A stretch of 64,000 bases of DNA, taken from NCBI RefSeq assembly GCF_051020975.1, contig NW_027478169.1, positions 5,270,001-5,334,000 of the forward strand. Reading direction: 5' to 3'. A program made the translations under genes and the position numbers. This document shows positions 1 through 10,432 of this stretch, in pieces (positions within the stretch are counted from its first letter, which is position 1; each line of letters starts with the position of its first letter). Source of the stretch: Osmia lignaria lignaria. Lineage: Eukaryota; Arthropoda; Insecta; Hymenoptera; Megachilidae. A model generated the notes under the pieces. It saw nothing but the letters and a program-made list of their open reading frames with translations. It did not search any database and was not told where the DNA came from.

Positions 1-966
1 CCGTGGCCCCTTTCTTTGAGATAACTCTGCACTAGTGCGAGCCACAAATGCCACTTCCAGCTTAGCTGTGCAGAAGAAGAACAACAAGAAGAAGAAATAT
101 CTCGAAATATGTCCGTCAGGCCCCTTCCCTTGAGATAAATCTGCAAATATCTCGGAAACGAAGAGAGCTATGGCAAAATGTTAAGAGACCTTTTTTGTAG
201 AGAATTAAGTTTCCTACTTTTTATGTTCTATGATATTTTTTGATCAGATGCGTAGTTCTCGAGATATATCAAGATATTTAAAAGTTCCGAAGCCGCACCA
301 ACATAATAGAGATACAGAAACACCGTGGCCCCTTTCTTTGAGATAACTCTGCACTATTGCGAGCTGTAAATGCCACTTCCAGCTTAGCTGTGCAGAAGAA
401 GAACAACAAGAAGAAGAAATATCTCGAAATATGTCCGTCAGGCCCCTTCCCTTGAGATATATCTGCAAATATCTCGGAAACGAAGCGAGCTATGGCAAAA
501 TGTTAAGAGACCTTTTTTGTAGAGAATTATGTTTCCTACAATTTATGTTGTATGATATTTTTTGATCAGAAGCGTAGTTTTCGAGATACATCGAGATATT
601 TAAAAGTTCCGAAGCCGCACCAACATAATAGAGATACAGAAACACCGTGGCCCCTTTCTTTGAGATAACTCTGCACTAGTGCGAGCCGCAAATGCCACTT
701 CCAGCTTAGCTGTGCAGAAGAAGAACAACAAGAAGAAGAAATATCTCGAAATATGTCCGTCAGGCCCCTTCCCTTGAGATATATCTGCAAATATCTCGGA
801 AACGAATCGAGCTATGGCAAAATGTTAAGAGACCTTTTTTGTAGAGAATTCTGTTTCCTACAATTTATGTTCTATGATATTTTTTGATCAGAAGCGTAGT
901 TTTCGAGATATATCGAGATATTTAAAAGTTCCGAAGCCGCACCAACATAATAGAGATACAGAAACA

Positions 967-997
967 CCGTGGCCCCTTTCTTTGAGATAACTCTGCA
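967..997 (+). repeat. Internal subrepeat, copy 1 (within each monomer)
   Basis: This 31-nt segment aligns with 1079-1111 of the same monomer at 28 of 31 positions with one 2-nt gap. Both begin CCGT, share GGCCCCTT and TTGAGATA, and end TCTGCA. The pair recurs in every monomer 112 bp apart, so the 322-bp unit probably arose in part by internal duplication of a shorter ancestor. The differences are a TT/CC-type pyrimidine exchange, a CA insertion and one change before TCTGCA. Confidence 0.8.
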
Positions 998-1078
998 CTA
1001 GTGCGAGCCGCAAATGCCACTTCCAGCTTAGCTGTGCAGAAGAAGAACAACAAGAAGAAGAAATATCTCGAAATATGT

Positions 1079-1111
1079 CCGTCAGGCCCCTTCCCTTGAG
1101 ATAAATCTGCA
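1079..1111 (+). repeat. Internal subrepeat, copy 2 (within each monomer)
   Basis: This is the partner of 967-997. Copy 2 exists in two main allelic forms across the array: a form with GGCCCCTTCCCTTGAGATA, as here, and a form with CCGTTCC or CAGTTCC followed by TTTGAGCTGAATC (for example near 5,594 and 9,781). The second form is nearer to copy 1 in its TTTGAG segment, which could reflect gene conversion between the subrepeats or retention of the older state. Confidence 0.75.
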
Positions 1112-1979
1112 AATATCTCGGAAACGAAGCGAGCTATGGCAAAATGTTAAGAGACCTTTTTTGTAGAGAATTAAGTTTCCTACTTTTTATGTTCTATGAT
1201 ATTTTTTGATCAGATGCGTAGTTCTCGAGATATATCAAGATATTTAAAAGTTCCGAAGCCGCATCAACATAATAGAGATACAGAAACGCCGTGGCCCCTT
1301 TCTTTGAGATAACTCTGCACTATTGCGAGCTGCAAATGCCACTTCCAGCTTAGCTGTGCAGAGGAAGAACAACAAGAAGAAGAAATATCTCGAAATATGT
1401 CCGTCAGGCCAGTTCCTTTGAGATGAATCTGCAAATATCTCGGAAACGAAGCGAGCTATGGCAAAATGTTAAGAGACGTTTTTTATAGAGAATTATGTTT
1501 CCTACAATTTATGTTCTATGATATTTTTTGATCAGAAGCGTAGTTTTCGAGATACATCGAGATATTTAAAAGTTCCGAAGCCGCACCAACATAATAGAGA
1601 TACAGAAACACCGTGGCCCCTTTCTTTGAGATAACTCTGCACTAGTGCGAGCCGCAAATGCCACTTCCAGCTTAGCTGTGCAGAAGAAGAACAACAAGAA
1701 GAAGAAATATCTCGAAATATGTCCGTCAGGCCCCTTCCCTTGAGATAAATCTGCAAATATCTCGGAAACGAAGCGAGCTATGGCAAAATGTTAAGAGACC
1801 TTTCTTGTAGAGAATTAAGTTTCCTACTTTTTATGTTCTATGATATTTTTTGATCAGATGCGTAGTTCTCGAGATATATCAAGATATTTAAAAGTTCCGA
1901 AGCCGCACCAACATAATAGAGATACAGAAACACCGTGGCCCCTTTCTTTGAGATAACTCTGCACTATTGCGAGCTGTAA

Positions 1980-3680
1980 ATGCCACTTCCAGCTTAGCTG
2001 TGCAGAAGAAGAACAACAAGAAGAAGAAATATCTCGAAATATGTCCGTCAGGCCCCTTCCCTTGAGATAAATCTGCAAATATCTCGGAAACAAAGAGAGC
2101 TATGGCAAAAAGTTAAGAGACCTTTTTTGTAGAGAATTAAGTTTCCTACTTTTTATGTTCTATGATATTTTTTGATCAGATGCGTAGTTCTCGAGATATA
2201 TCAAGATATTTAAAAGTTCCGAAGCCGCACCAACATAATAGAGATACAGAAACACCGTGGCCCCTTTCTTTGAGATAACTCTGCACTATTGCGAGCTGTA
2301 AATGCCACTTCCAGCTTAGCTGTGCAGAAGAAGAACAACAAGAAGAAGAAATATCTCGAAATATGTCCGTCAGGCCCCTTCCCTTGAGATATATCTGCAA
2401 ATATCTCGGAAACGAAGCGAGCTATGGCAAAATGTTGAGATACCTTTTTTGTAGAGAATTATGTTTCCTACAATTCATGTTCTATGATATTTTTTGATCA
2501 GATGCGTAGTTTTCGAGATATATCGAGGTATTTAAAAGTTCCGAAGCCGCACCAACATAATAGAGATACAGAAACACCGTGGCCCCTTTCGTTGAGATAA
2601 CTCTGCACTAGTGCGAGCCGCAAATGCCACTTCCAGCTTAGCTGTGCAGAAGAAGAACAACAAGAAGAAGAAATATCTCGAAATATGTCCGTCAGGCCCC
2701 TTCCCTTGAGATAAATCTGCAAATATCTCGGAAACGAAGCGAGCTATGGCAAAATGTTAAGAGACCTTTTTTGTAGAGAATTAAGTTTCCTACTTTTTAT
2801 CTTCTATGATATTTTTTGATCAGATGCGTAGTTCTCGAGATATATCAAGATATTTAAAAGTTCCGAAGCCGCACCAACATAATAGAGATACAGAAACACC
2901 GTGGCCCCTCTCTTTGAGATAACTCTGCACTATTGCGAGCTGGAAATGCCACTTCCAGCTTAGCTGTGCAGAAGAAGAACAACAAGAAGAAGAAATATCT
3001 CGAAATATGTCCGGCAGGCCCCTTCCCTTGAGATATATCTGCAAATATCTCGGAAACGAAGCGAGCTATGGCAAAATGTTAAGATACCTTTTTTGTAGAG
3101 AATTATGTTTCCTACAATTTATGCTCTATGATATTTTTTCATCAGAAGCGTAGTTTTCGAGATATATCGAGATATTTAAAAGTTCCGAAGCCGCACCAAC
3201 ATAATAGAGATACAGAAACACCGTGGCCCCTTTCTTTGAGATAACTCGGCACTAGTGCGAGCTGCAAATGCCACTTCCAGCTTAGCTGTGCAGAAGAAGA
3301 ACAACAAGAAGAAGAAGTATCTCGAAATATGTCCGTCAGGCCCGTTCCTTTGAGATGAATCTGCAAATATCTCGGAAACGAGGCGAGCTATGGCAAAATG
3401 TTAAGAGACGTTTTTTGTAGATAATTATGTTTGCTACAATTTATGTTCTATGATATTTTTTGATCAGAAGCGTAGTTTTCGAGATATATCGAGATATTTA
3501 AAAGTTCCGAAGCCGCACCAACATAATAGAGATACAGAAACACCGTGGCCCCTTTCTTTGAGATAACTCTGCACTATTGCGAGCTGTAAATGCCACTTCC
3601 AGCTTAGCTGTGCAGAAGAAGAACAACAAGAAGAAGAAATATCTCGAAATATGTCCGTCAGGCCCCTTCCCTTGAGATAA
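1980..3680 (+). repeat. Five-monomer HOR, copy 1
   Basis: This block recurs 1,610 bp (5 x 322) downstream. Shared private markers are TGTTGAGATACC (about 2,433), CAATTCATG (2,472), TTTCGTTGAG (2,587), TATCTTCTATG (2,799), the loss of GATC at about 3,139, and GTTTGCTAC (about 3,429). Boundaries are approximate, set where private variants stop matching. Confidence 0.88.
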
Positions 3681-5290
3681 ATCTGCAAATATCTCGGAAA
3701 CGAAGAGAGCTATGGCAAAATGTTAAGAGACCTTTTTTGTAGAGAATTAAGTTTCCTACTTTTTATGTTCTATGATATTTTTTGATCAGATGCGTAGTTC
3801 TCGAGATATATCAAGATATTTAAAAGTTCCGGAGCCGCACCAACATAATAGAGATACAGAAACACCGTGGCCCCTTTCTTTGAGATAACTCTGCACTATT
3901 GCGAGCTGTAAATGCCACTTCCAGCTTAGCTGTGCAGAAGAAGAACAACAAGAAGAAGAAATATCTCGAAATATGTCCGTCAGGCCCCTTCCCTTGAGAT
4001 ATATCTGCAAATATCTCGGAAACGAAGCGAGCTATGGCAAAATGTTGAGATACCTTTTTTGTAGAGAATTATGTTTCCTACAATTCATGTTCTATGATAT
4101 TTTTTGATCAGATGCGTAGTTTTCGAGATATATCGAGGTATTTAAAAGTTCCGAAGCCGCACCAACATAATAGAGATACAGAAACACCGTGGCCCCTTTC
4201 GTTGAGATAACTCTGCACTAGTGCGAGCCGCAAATGCCACTTCCAGCTTAGCTGTGCAGAAGAAGAACAACAAGAAGAAGAAATATCTCGAAATATGTCC
4301 GTCAGGCCCCTTCCCTTGAGATAAATCTGCAAATATCTCGGAAACGAAGCGAGCTATGGCAAAATGTTAAGAGACCTTTTTTGTAGAGAATTAAGTTTCC
4401 TACTTTTTATCTTCTATGATATTTTTTGATCAGATGCGTAGTTCTCGAGATATATCAAGATATTTAAAAGTTCCGAAGCCGCACCAACATAATAGAGATA
4501 CAGAAACACCGTGGCCCCTCTCTTTGAGGTGACTCTGCACTATTGCGAGCTGGAAATGCCACTTCCAGCTTAGCTGTGCAGAAGAAGAACAACAAGAAGA
4601 AGAAATATCTCGAAATATGTCCGGCAGGCCCCTTCCCTTGAGATATATCTGCAAATATCTCGGAAACGAAGCGAGCTATGGCAAAATGTTAAGATACCTT
4701 TTTTGTAGAGAATTATGTTTCCTACAATTTATGTTCTATGATATTTTTTCATCAGAAGCGTAGTTTTCGAGATATATCGAGATATTTAAAAGTTCCGAAG
4801 CCGCACCAACATAATAGAGATACAGAAACACCGTGGCCCCTTTCTTTGAGATAACTCTGCACTAGTGCGAGCTGCAAATGCCACTTCCAGCTTAGCTGTG
4901 CAGAAGAAGAACAACAAGAAGAAGAAGTATCTCGAAATATGTCCGTCAGGCCCGTTCCTTTGAGATGAATCTGCAAATATCTCGGAAACGAAGCGAGCTA
5001 TGGCAAAATGTTAAGAGACGTTTTTTGTAGATAATTATGTTTGCTACAATTTATGTTCTATGATATTTTTTGATCAGAAGCGTAGTTTTCGAGATATATC
5101 GAGATATTTAAAAGTTCCGAAGCCGCACCAACATAATAGAGATACAGAAACACCGTGGCCCCTTTCTTTGAGATAACTCTGCACTATTGCGAGCTGTAAA
5201 TGCCACTTCCAGCTTAGGTGTGCAGAAGAAGAACAACAAGAAGAAGAAATATCTCGAAATATGTCCGTCAGGCCCCTTCCCTTGAGATAT
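3590..5290 (+). repeat. Five-monomer HOR, copy 2
   Basis: The tandem copy of 1,980-3,680. It differs by a few private changes, for example CCGGAGCC for CCGAAGCC near 3,829 and GAGGTGACTC for GAGATAACTC near 4,527. The match ends where this copy reads ATATCTGCAGAT (about 5,291) and copy 1 reads AAATCTGCAAAT. The two copies overlap in coordinates because the shared segment is slightly longer than one HOR period. Confidence 0.85.
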
Positions 5291-5750
5291 ATCTGCAGAT
5301 ATCTCGGAAACGAAGCGAGCTATGGCAAAATGTTAAGAGACCTTTTTTGTAGAGAATTATGCTTCCTACAATTTATGTTCTATGATATTCTTTGATCAGA
5401 AGCGTAGTTTTCGAGATATATCGAGATATTTAAAAGTTCCGAAGCCGCACCAACATAATAGAGATACAGAAACACCGTGGCCCCTTTCTTTGAGATAACT
5501 CTGCACTATTGCGAGCTGCAAATGCCACTTCCAGCTTAGCTGTGCAGAGGAAGAACAACAAGAAGAAGAAATATCTCGAAATATGTCCGTCAGGCCAGTT
5601 CCTTTGAGCTGAATCTGCAAATATCTCGGAAACGAAGCGAGCTATGGCAAAATGTTAAGAGACGTTTTTTGTAGAGAATTCTGTTTCCTACAATTTATGT
5701 TCTATGATATTTTTTGATCAGAAGCGTAGTTTTCGAGATATATCGAGATA
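4700..5750 (+). repeat. Nine-monomer-spaced duplication, copy 1
   Basis: Matches 7,598-8,648 at an offset of 2,898 bp (9 x 322). Shared private markers are CATCAG at about 4,749, GATAATTATGTTTGC (about 5,030), CTGCAGATATC (about 5,293), TATGCTTCC (about 5,358) and ATATTCTTTGATC (about 5,385). Confidence 0.85.
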
Positions 5751-7640
5751 TTTAAAAGTTCCGAAGCCGCACCAACATAATAGAGATACAGAAACACCGT
5801 GGCCCCTTTCTTTGAGATAACTCTGCACTAGTGCGAGCCGCAAATGCCACTTCCAGCTTAGCTGTGCAGAAGAAGAACAACAAGAAGAAGAAATATCTCG
5901 AAATATGTCCGTCAGGCCCCTTCCCTTGAGATAAATCTGCAAATATCTCGGAAACGAAGCGAGCTATGGCAAAATGTTAAGAGACCTTTTTTGTAGAGAA
6001 TTAAGTTTCCTACTTTTTATGTTCTATGATATTTTTTGATCAGATGCGTAGTTCTCGAGATATATCAAGATATTTAAAAGTTCCGAAGCCGCATCAACAT
6101 AATAGAGATACAGAAACGCCGTGGCCCCTTTCTTTGAGATAACTCTGCACTATTGCGAGCTGCAAATGCCACTTCCAGCTTAGCTGTGCAGAGGAAGAAC
6201 AACAAGAAGAAGAAATATCTCGAAATATGTCCGTCAGGCCAGTTCCTTTGAGATGAATCTGCAAATATCTCGGAAACGAAGCGAGCTATGGCAAAATGTT
6301 AAGAGACGTTTTTTATAGAGAATTATGTTTCCTACAATTTATGTTCTATGATATTTTTTGATCAGAAGCGTAGTTTTCGAGATACATCGAGATATTTAAA
6401 AGTTCCGAAGCCGCACCAACATAATAGAGATACAGAAACACCGTGGCCCCTTTCTTTGAGATAACTCTGCACTAGTGCGAGCCGCAAATGCCACTTCCAG
6501 CTTAGCTGTGCAGAAGAAGAACAACAAGAAGAAGAAATATCTCGAAATATGTCCGTCAGGCCCCTTCCCTTGAGATAAATCTGCAAATATCTCGGAAACG
6601 AAGCGAGCTATGGCAAAATGTTAAGAGACCTTTCTTGTAGAGAATTAAGTTTCCTACTTTTTATGTTCTATGATATTTTTTGATCAGATGCGTAGTTCTC
6701 GAGATATATCAAGATATTTAAAAGTTCCGAAGCCGCACCAACATAATAGAGATACAGAAACACCGTGGCCCCTTTCTTTGAGATAACTCTGCACTATTGC
6801 GAGCTGTAAATGCCACTTCCAGCTTAGCTGTGCAGAAGAAGAACAACAAGAAGAAGAAATATCTCGAAATATGTCCGTCAGGCCCCTTCCCTTGAGATAA
6901 ATCTGCAAATATCTCGGAAACAAAGAGAGCTATGGCAAAATGTTAAGAGACCTTTTTTGTAGAGAATTAAGTTTCCTACTTTTTATGTTCTATGATATTT
7001 TTTGATCAGATGCGTAGTTCTCGAGATATATCAAGATATTTAAAAGTTCCGAAGCCGCACCAGCATAATAGAGATACAGAAACACCGTGGCCCCTTTCTT
7101 TGAGATAACTCTGCACTAGTGCGAGCCGCAAATGCCACTTCCAGCTTAGCTGTGCAGAAGAAGAACAACAAGAAGAAGAAATATCTCGAAATATGTCCGT
7201 CAGGCCCCTTCCCTTGAGATAAATCTGCAAATATCTCGGAAACGAAGCGAGCTATGGCAAAATGTTAAGAGACCTTTTTTGTAGAGAATTAAGTTTCCTA
7301 CTTTTTATCTTCTATGATATTTTTTGATCAGATGCGTAGTTCTCGAGATATATCAAGATATTTAAAAGTTCCGAAGCCGCACCAACATAATAGAGATACA
7401 GAAACACCGTGGCCCCTCTCTTTGAGATAACTCTGCACTATTGCGAGCTGGAAATGCCACTTCCAGCTTAGCTGTGCAGAAGAAGAACAACAAGAAGAAG
7501 AAATATCTCGAAATATGTCCGGCAGGCCCCTTCCCTTGAGATATATCTGCAAATATCTCGGAAACGAAGCGAGCTATGGCAAAATGTTAAGATACCTTTT
7601 TTGTAGAGAATTATGTTTCCTACAATTTATGTTCTATGAT
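5718..7640 (+). repeat. 15-monomer-spaced HOR block, copy 2 (one monomer short)
   Basis: A copy of 888-3,140 carrying the same private markers through 6,923. The monomer at 7,006 is a chimera: its left part matches the monomer at 2,176 and its right part the monomer at 2,498. From 7,328 on, the block matches 2,820 onward at an offset of 4,508. This is what a one-monomer deletion by unequal exchange would leave. Confidence 0.85.
7006..7327 (+). repeat. Chimeric monomer at an HOR deletion junction
   Basis: To the left this monomer has the 2,176-type start (GATCAGATGCG, and T at 7,099 rather than the G of the 2,498 monomer). To the right it has the 2,498-type variants: G at 7,119 within CACTAGTG, GCGAGCCGC, AAGTTTCC and TATCTTCTATG at about 7,307. 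The switch must lie between 7,100 and 7,118. A private change, CACCAGCATAAT (about 7,058), is found in neither parent. Confidence 0.83.
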
Positions 7641-8648
7641 ATTTTTTCATCAGAAGCGTAGTTTTCGAGATATATCGAGATATTTAAAAGTCCCGAAGCC
7701 GCACCAACATAATAGAGATACAGAAACACCGTGGCCCCTTTCTTTGAGATAACTCTGCACTAGTGCGAGCTGCAAATGCCACTTCCAGCTTAGCTGTGCA
7801 GAAGAAGAACAACAAGAAGAAGAAGTATCTCGAAATATGTCCGTCAGGCCCGTTCCTTTGAGATGAATCTGCAAATATCTCGGAAACGAAGCGAGCTATG
7901 GCAAAATGTTAAGAGACGTTTTTTGTAGATAATTATGTTTGCTACAATTTATGTTCTATGATATTTTTTGATCAGAAGCGTAGTTTTCGAGATATATCGA
8001 GATATTTAAAAGTTCCGAAGCCGCACCAACATAATAGAGATACAGAAACACCGTGGCCCCTTTCTTTGAGATAACTCTGCACTATTGCGAGCTGTAAATG
8101 CCACTTCCAGCTTAGCTGTGCAGAAGAAGAACAACAAGAAGAAGAAATATCTCGAAATATGTCCGTCAGGCCCCTTCCCTTGAGATATATCTGCAGATAT
8201 CTCGGAAACGAAGCGAGCTATGGCAAAATGTTAAGAGACCTTTTTTGTAGAGAATTATGCTTCCTACAATTTATGTTCTATGATATTCTTTGATCAGAAG
8301 CGTAGTTTTCGAGATATATCGAGATATTTAAAAGTTCCGAAGCCGCACCAACATAATAGAGATACAGAAACACCGTGGCCCCTTTCTTTGAGATAACTCT
8401 GCACTATTGCGAGCTGCAAATGCCACTTCCAGCTTAGCTGTGCAGAGGAAGAACAACAAGAAGAAGAAATATCTCGAAATATGTCCGTCAGGCCAGTTCC
8501 TTTGAGCTGAATCTGCAAATATCTCGGAAACGAAGCGAGCTATGGCAAAATGTTAAGAGACGTTTTTTGTAGAGAATTCTGTTTCCTACAATTTATGTTC
8601 TATGATATTTTTTGATCAGAAGCGTAGTTTTCGAGATATATCGAGATA
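7598..8648 (+). repeat. Nine-monomer-spaced duplication, copy 2
   Basis: The second copy of 4,700-5,750, with the same markers 2,898 bp on. Private differences include AGTCCCGAAG near 7,690. The match breaks near 8,660, where this copy has TTCAGAAGCC and AATAGGGATAC. Confidence 0.85.
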
Positions 8649-10420
8649 TTTAAAAGTTCAGAAGCCGCACCAACATAATAGGGATACAGAAACACCGTGG
8701 CCTCTTTCTTTGAGATAACTCTGCACTAGTGCGAGCCGCAAATGCCACTTCCAGCTTAGCTGTGCAGAAGAAGAACAACAAGAAGAAGAAATATCTCGAA
8801 ATATGTCCGTCAGGCCCGTTCCTTTGAGCTGAATCTGCAAATATCTCGGAAACGAAGCGAGCTATGGCAAAATGCTAAGAGACGTTTCTTGTAGAGAATT
8901 ATGTTTCCTACAATTTATGTTCTATGATATTTTTTGATCAGAAGCGTAGTTTTCGAGATATATCGAGATATTTAAAAGTTCCGAAGCCGCACCAACATAA
9001 TAGAGATACAGAATCACCGTGGCTCCTTTCTTTGAGATAACTCTGCACTAGTGCGAGCCGCAAATGCCACTTCCAGCTTAGCTGTGCAGAAGAAGAACAA
9101 CAAGAAGAAGAAATCTCTCGAAATATGTCCGTCAGGCCCCTTCCCTTGAGATAAATCTGCAAATATCTCGGAAACGAAGCGTGCTATGGCAAAATGTTAA
9201 TAGACCTTTTTTGTAGAGAATTATGTTTCCTACTTTTTATGTTCGATGATATTTTATGATCAGATGCGTAGTTCTCGAGATATATCAAGATATTTAAAAG
9301 TTCCGAAGCTGCACCAACATAATAGAGATACAGAAACACCGTGGCCCCTTTCTTTGAGATAACTCTGCACTATTGCGAGCTGTAAATGCCACTTCCAGCT
9401 TAGCTGTGCAGAAGAAGAACAACAAGAAGAAGAAATATCTCGAAATATGTCCGTCAGGCCCCTTCCCTTGAGATAAATATGCAAATATCTCGGAAACGAA
9501 GCGAGCTATGGCAAAATGTTAAGAGACCTTTTTTGTAGAGAATTAAGTTTCCTACATTTTATGTTCTATGATATTTTTTGATCAGATGCGTAGTTCTCGA
9601 GATATATCAAGATATTTAAAAGTTCCGAAGCCGCACCAAGATAATAGAGATACAGAAACACCGTGGCCCCTTTCTTTGAGATAACTCTGCACTATTGCGA
9701 GCTGCAAATGCCACTTCCAGCTTAGCTGTGCAGAGGAAGAACAACAAGAAGAAGAAGTATCTCGAAATATGTCCGTCAGGCCCGTTCCTTTGAGCTGAAT
9801 CTGCAAATATCTCGGAAACGAAGCGAGCTATGGCAAAATGCTAAGAGACGTTTCTTGTAGAGAATTATGTTTCCTACAATTTATGTTCTATGATATTTTT
9901 TGATCAGAAGCGTAGTTTTCGAGATATATCGAGATATTTAAAAGTTCCGAAGACGCACCAACATAATAGAGATACAGAAACACCGTGGCCCCTTTCTTTG
10001 AGATAACTCTGCACTAGTGCGAGCCGCAAATGCCACTTCCAGCTTAGCTGTGCAGAAGAAGAACAACAAGAAGAAGAAATATCTCAAAATATGTCCGTCA
10101 GGCCCCTTCCCTTGAGATATATCTGCAAATATCTCGGAAACGAAGAGAGCTATGGCAAAATGTTAAGAGACCTTTTTTGTAGAGAATTAAGTTTCCTACT
10201 TTTCATGTTCTATGATATTTTTTGATCGGATGCGTAGTTCTCGAGATATATCAAGATATTTAAAAGTTCCGAAGCCGCACCAACATAATAGAGATACAGA
10301 AACACCGTGACCCCTTTCTTTGAGATATCTCTGCACTATTGCGAGCTGCAAATGCCACTTCCAGCTTAGCTGTGCAGAAGAAGAACAACAAGAAGAAGAA
10401 ATATCTCGAAATATGTCCGT

Positions 10421-10432
10421 GAGGCCCCCTTC
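10421..10432 (+). repeat. 323-bp monomer: +1 C insertion
   Basis: The usual run of four C (GGCCCCTT) has five C at 10,425-10,429. The array phase shifts by +1 here: preceding monomers fit starts at 9,582 + 322n and following ones at 10,549 + 322n. It also moves the minus-strand reading frame of this monomer. Confidence 0.95.

Larger units (their letters stand above)
888..1112 (-). other. Recurrent minus-strand open frame of about 74 codons; probably not a gene
   Basis: This is one example of an open frame found at the same place in most monomers. It starts only from TTG (in TTTGCAG), because an in-frame TAG lies just upstream at CCATAG. The usual monomer has no ATG in this frame, which argues against translation in a eukaryotic nucleus. 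The Ser/Cys-rich middle is the complement of the GAA tract. Changes between copies often alter residues (TAT, CAT or CAG at the fourth codon), and frames are lost to stops such as TGG to TGA in GCATCAAC monomers. I recognise no protein family. I record it because it recurs, not as a coding call. Confidence 0.15.
888..1209 (+). repeat. Representative 322-bp monomer with internal landmarks
   Basis: A typical monomer, phased just after its TGATCA site (885-890). In order it holds: CGAGATAT repeats (904-920); first subrepeat (967-997); perfect 10-bp palindrome GCACTAGTGC (995-1004); CAGCT-T-AGCTG quasi-palindrome (1024-1034); a 27-nt tract from 1037 to 1063 whose only pyrimidines are C at 1037, 1048 and 1051; AAATATCTCG at 1061-1070 and again at 1111-1120; second subrepeat (1079-1111); T6 tracts at 1157-1162 and 1202-1207; and the next TGATCA at 1207-1212. 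The choice of phase is arbitrary because the array is circularly permutable. Confidence 0.95.
888..3140 (+). repeat. 15-monomer-spaced HOR block, copy 1
   Basis: Monomers starting at 888, 1210, 1532 and 1854 match those at 5718, 6040, 6362 and 6684, exactly 4,830 bp (15 x 322) away. Shared private markers are GCATCAAC (about 1,262 and 6,092), TTTTTTATAGAG (about 1,478 and 6,308), CTTTCTTGTAG (about 1,800 and 6,630) and GAAACAAAGAGAGC (about 2,087 and 6,917). Past the monomer at 2,176 the offset falls to 4,508 (14 x 322), so the second copy is one monomer shorter. Confidence 0.88.
1..8650. repeat. Satellite domain 1: overlapping HORs
   Basis: About 27 monomers. Blocks recur at offsets of 1,610 bp (5 monomers), 2,898 bp (9), 4,508 bp (14) and 4,830 bp (15). 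Private markers include CATCAG replacing GATCAG (near 3,139, 4,749 and 7,647), GATAATTATGTTTGC (near 3,420, 5,030 and 7,928) and GAGATACATCGAG (near 581, 1,549 and 6,379). Bases 1-243 are the partial monomer at the window edge. No gene or foreign sequence is visible. Confidence 0.9.

Noticed and set aside
1024..1034. CAGCTTAGCTG as an operator or hairpin terminator
   Set aside because: The arms are 5 bp with a single-base centre, too short for a stem-loop, and the site is part of every monomer with no gene beside it.
1115..1135. CTTCGTT on the minus strand resembling the start of a CENP-B box
   Set aside because: Only the first seven bases agree (complement of AACGAAG). The downstream core CGGG and the required A are absent.
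1195..1215. Promoter from TATGATATTTTTTGATCA
   Set aside because: AT-rich text can look like a -10 or TATA element by chance. It is present in every monomer with no associated gene or consistent second element.
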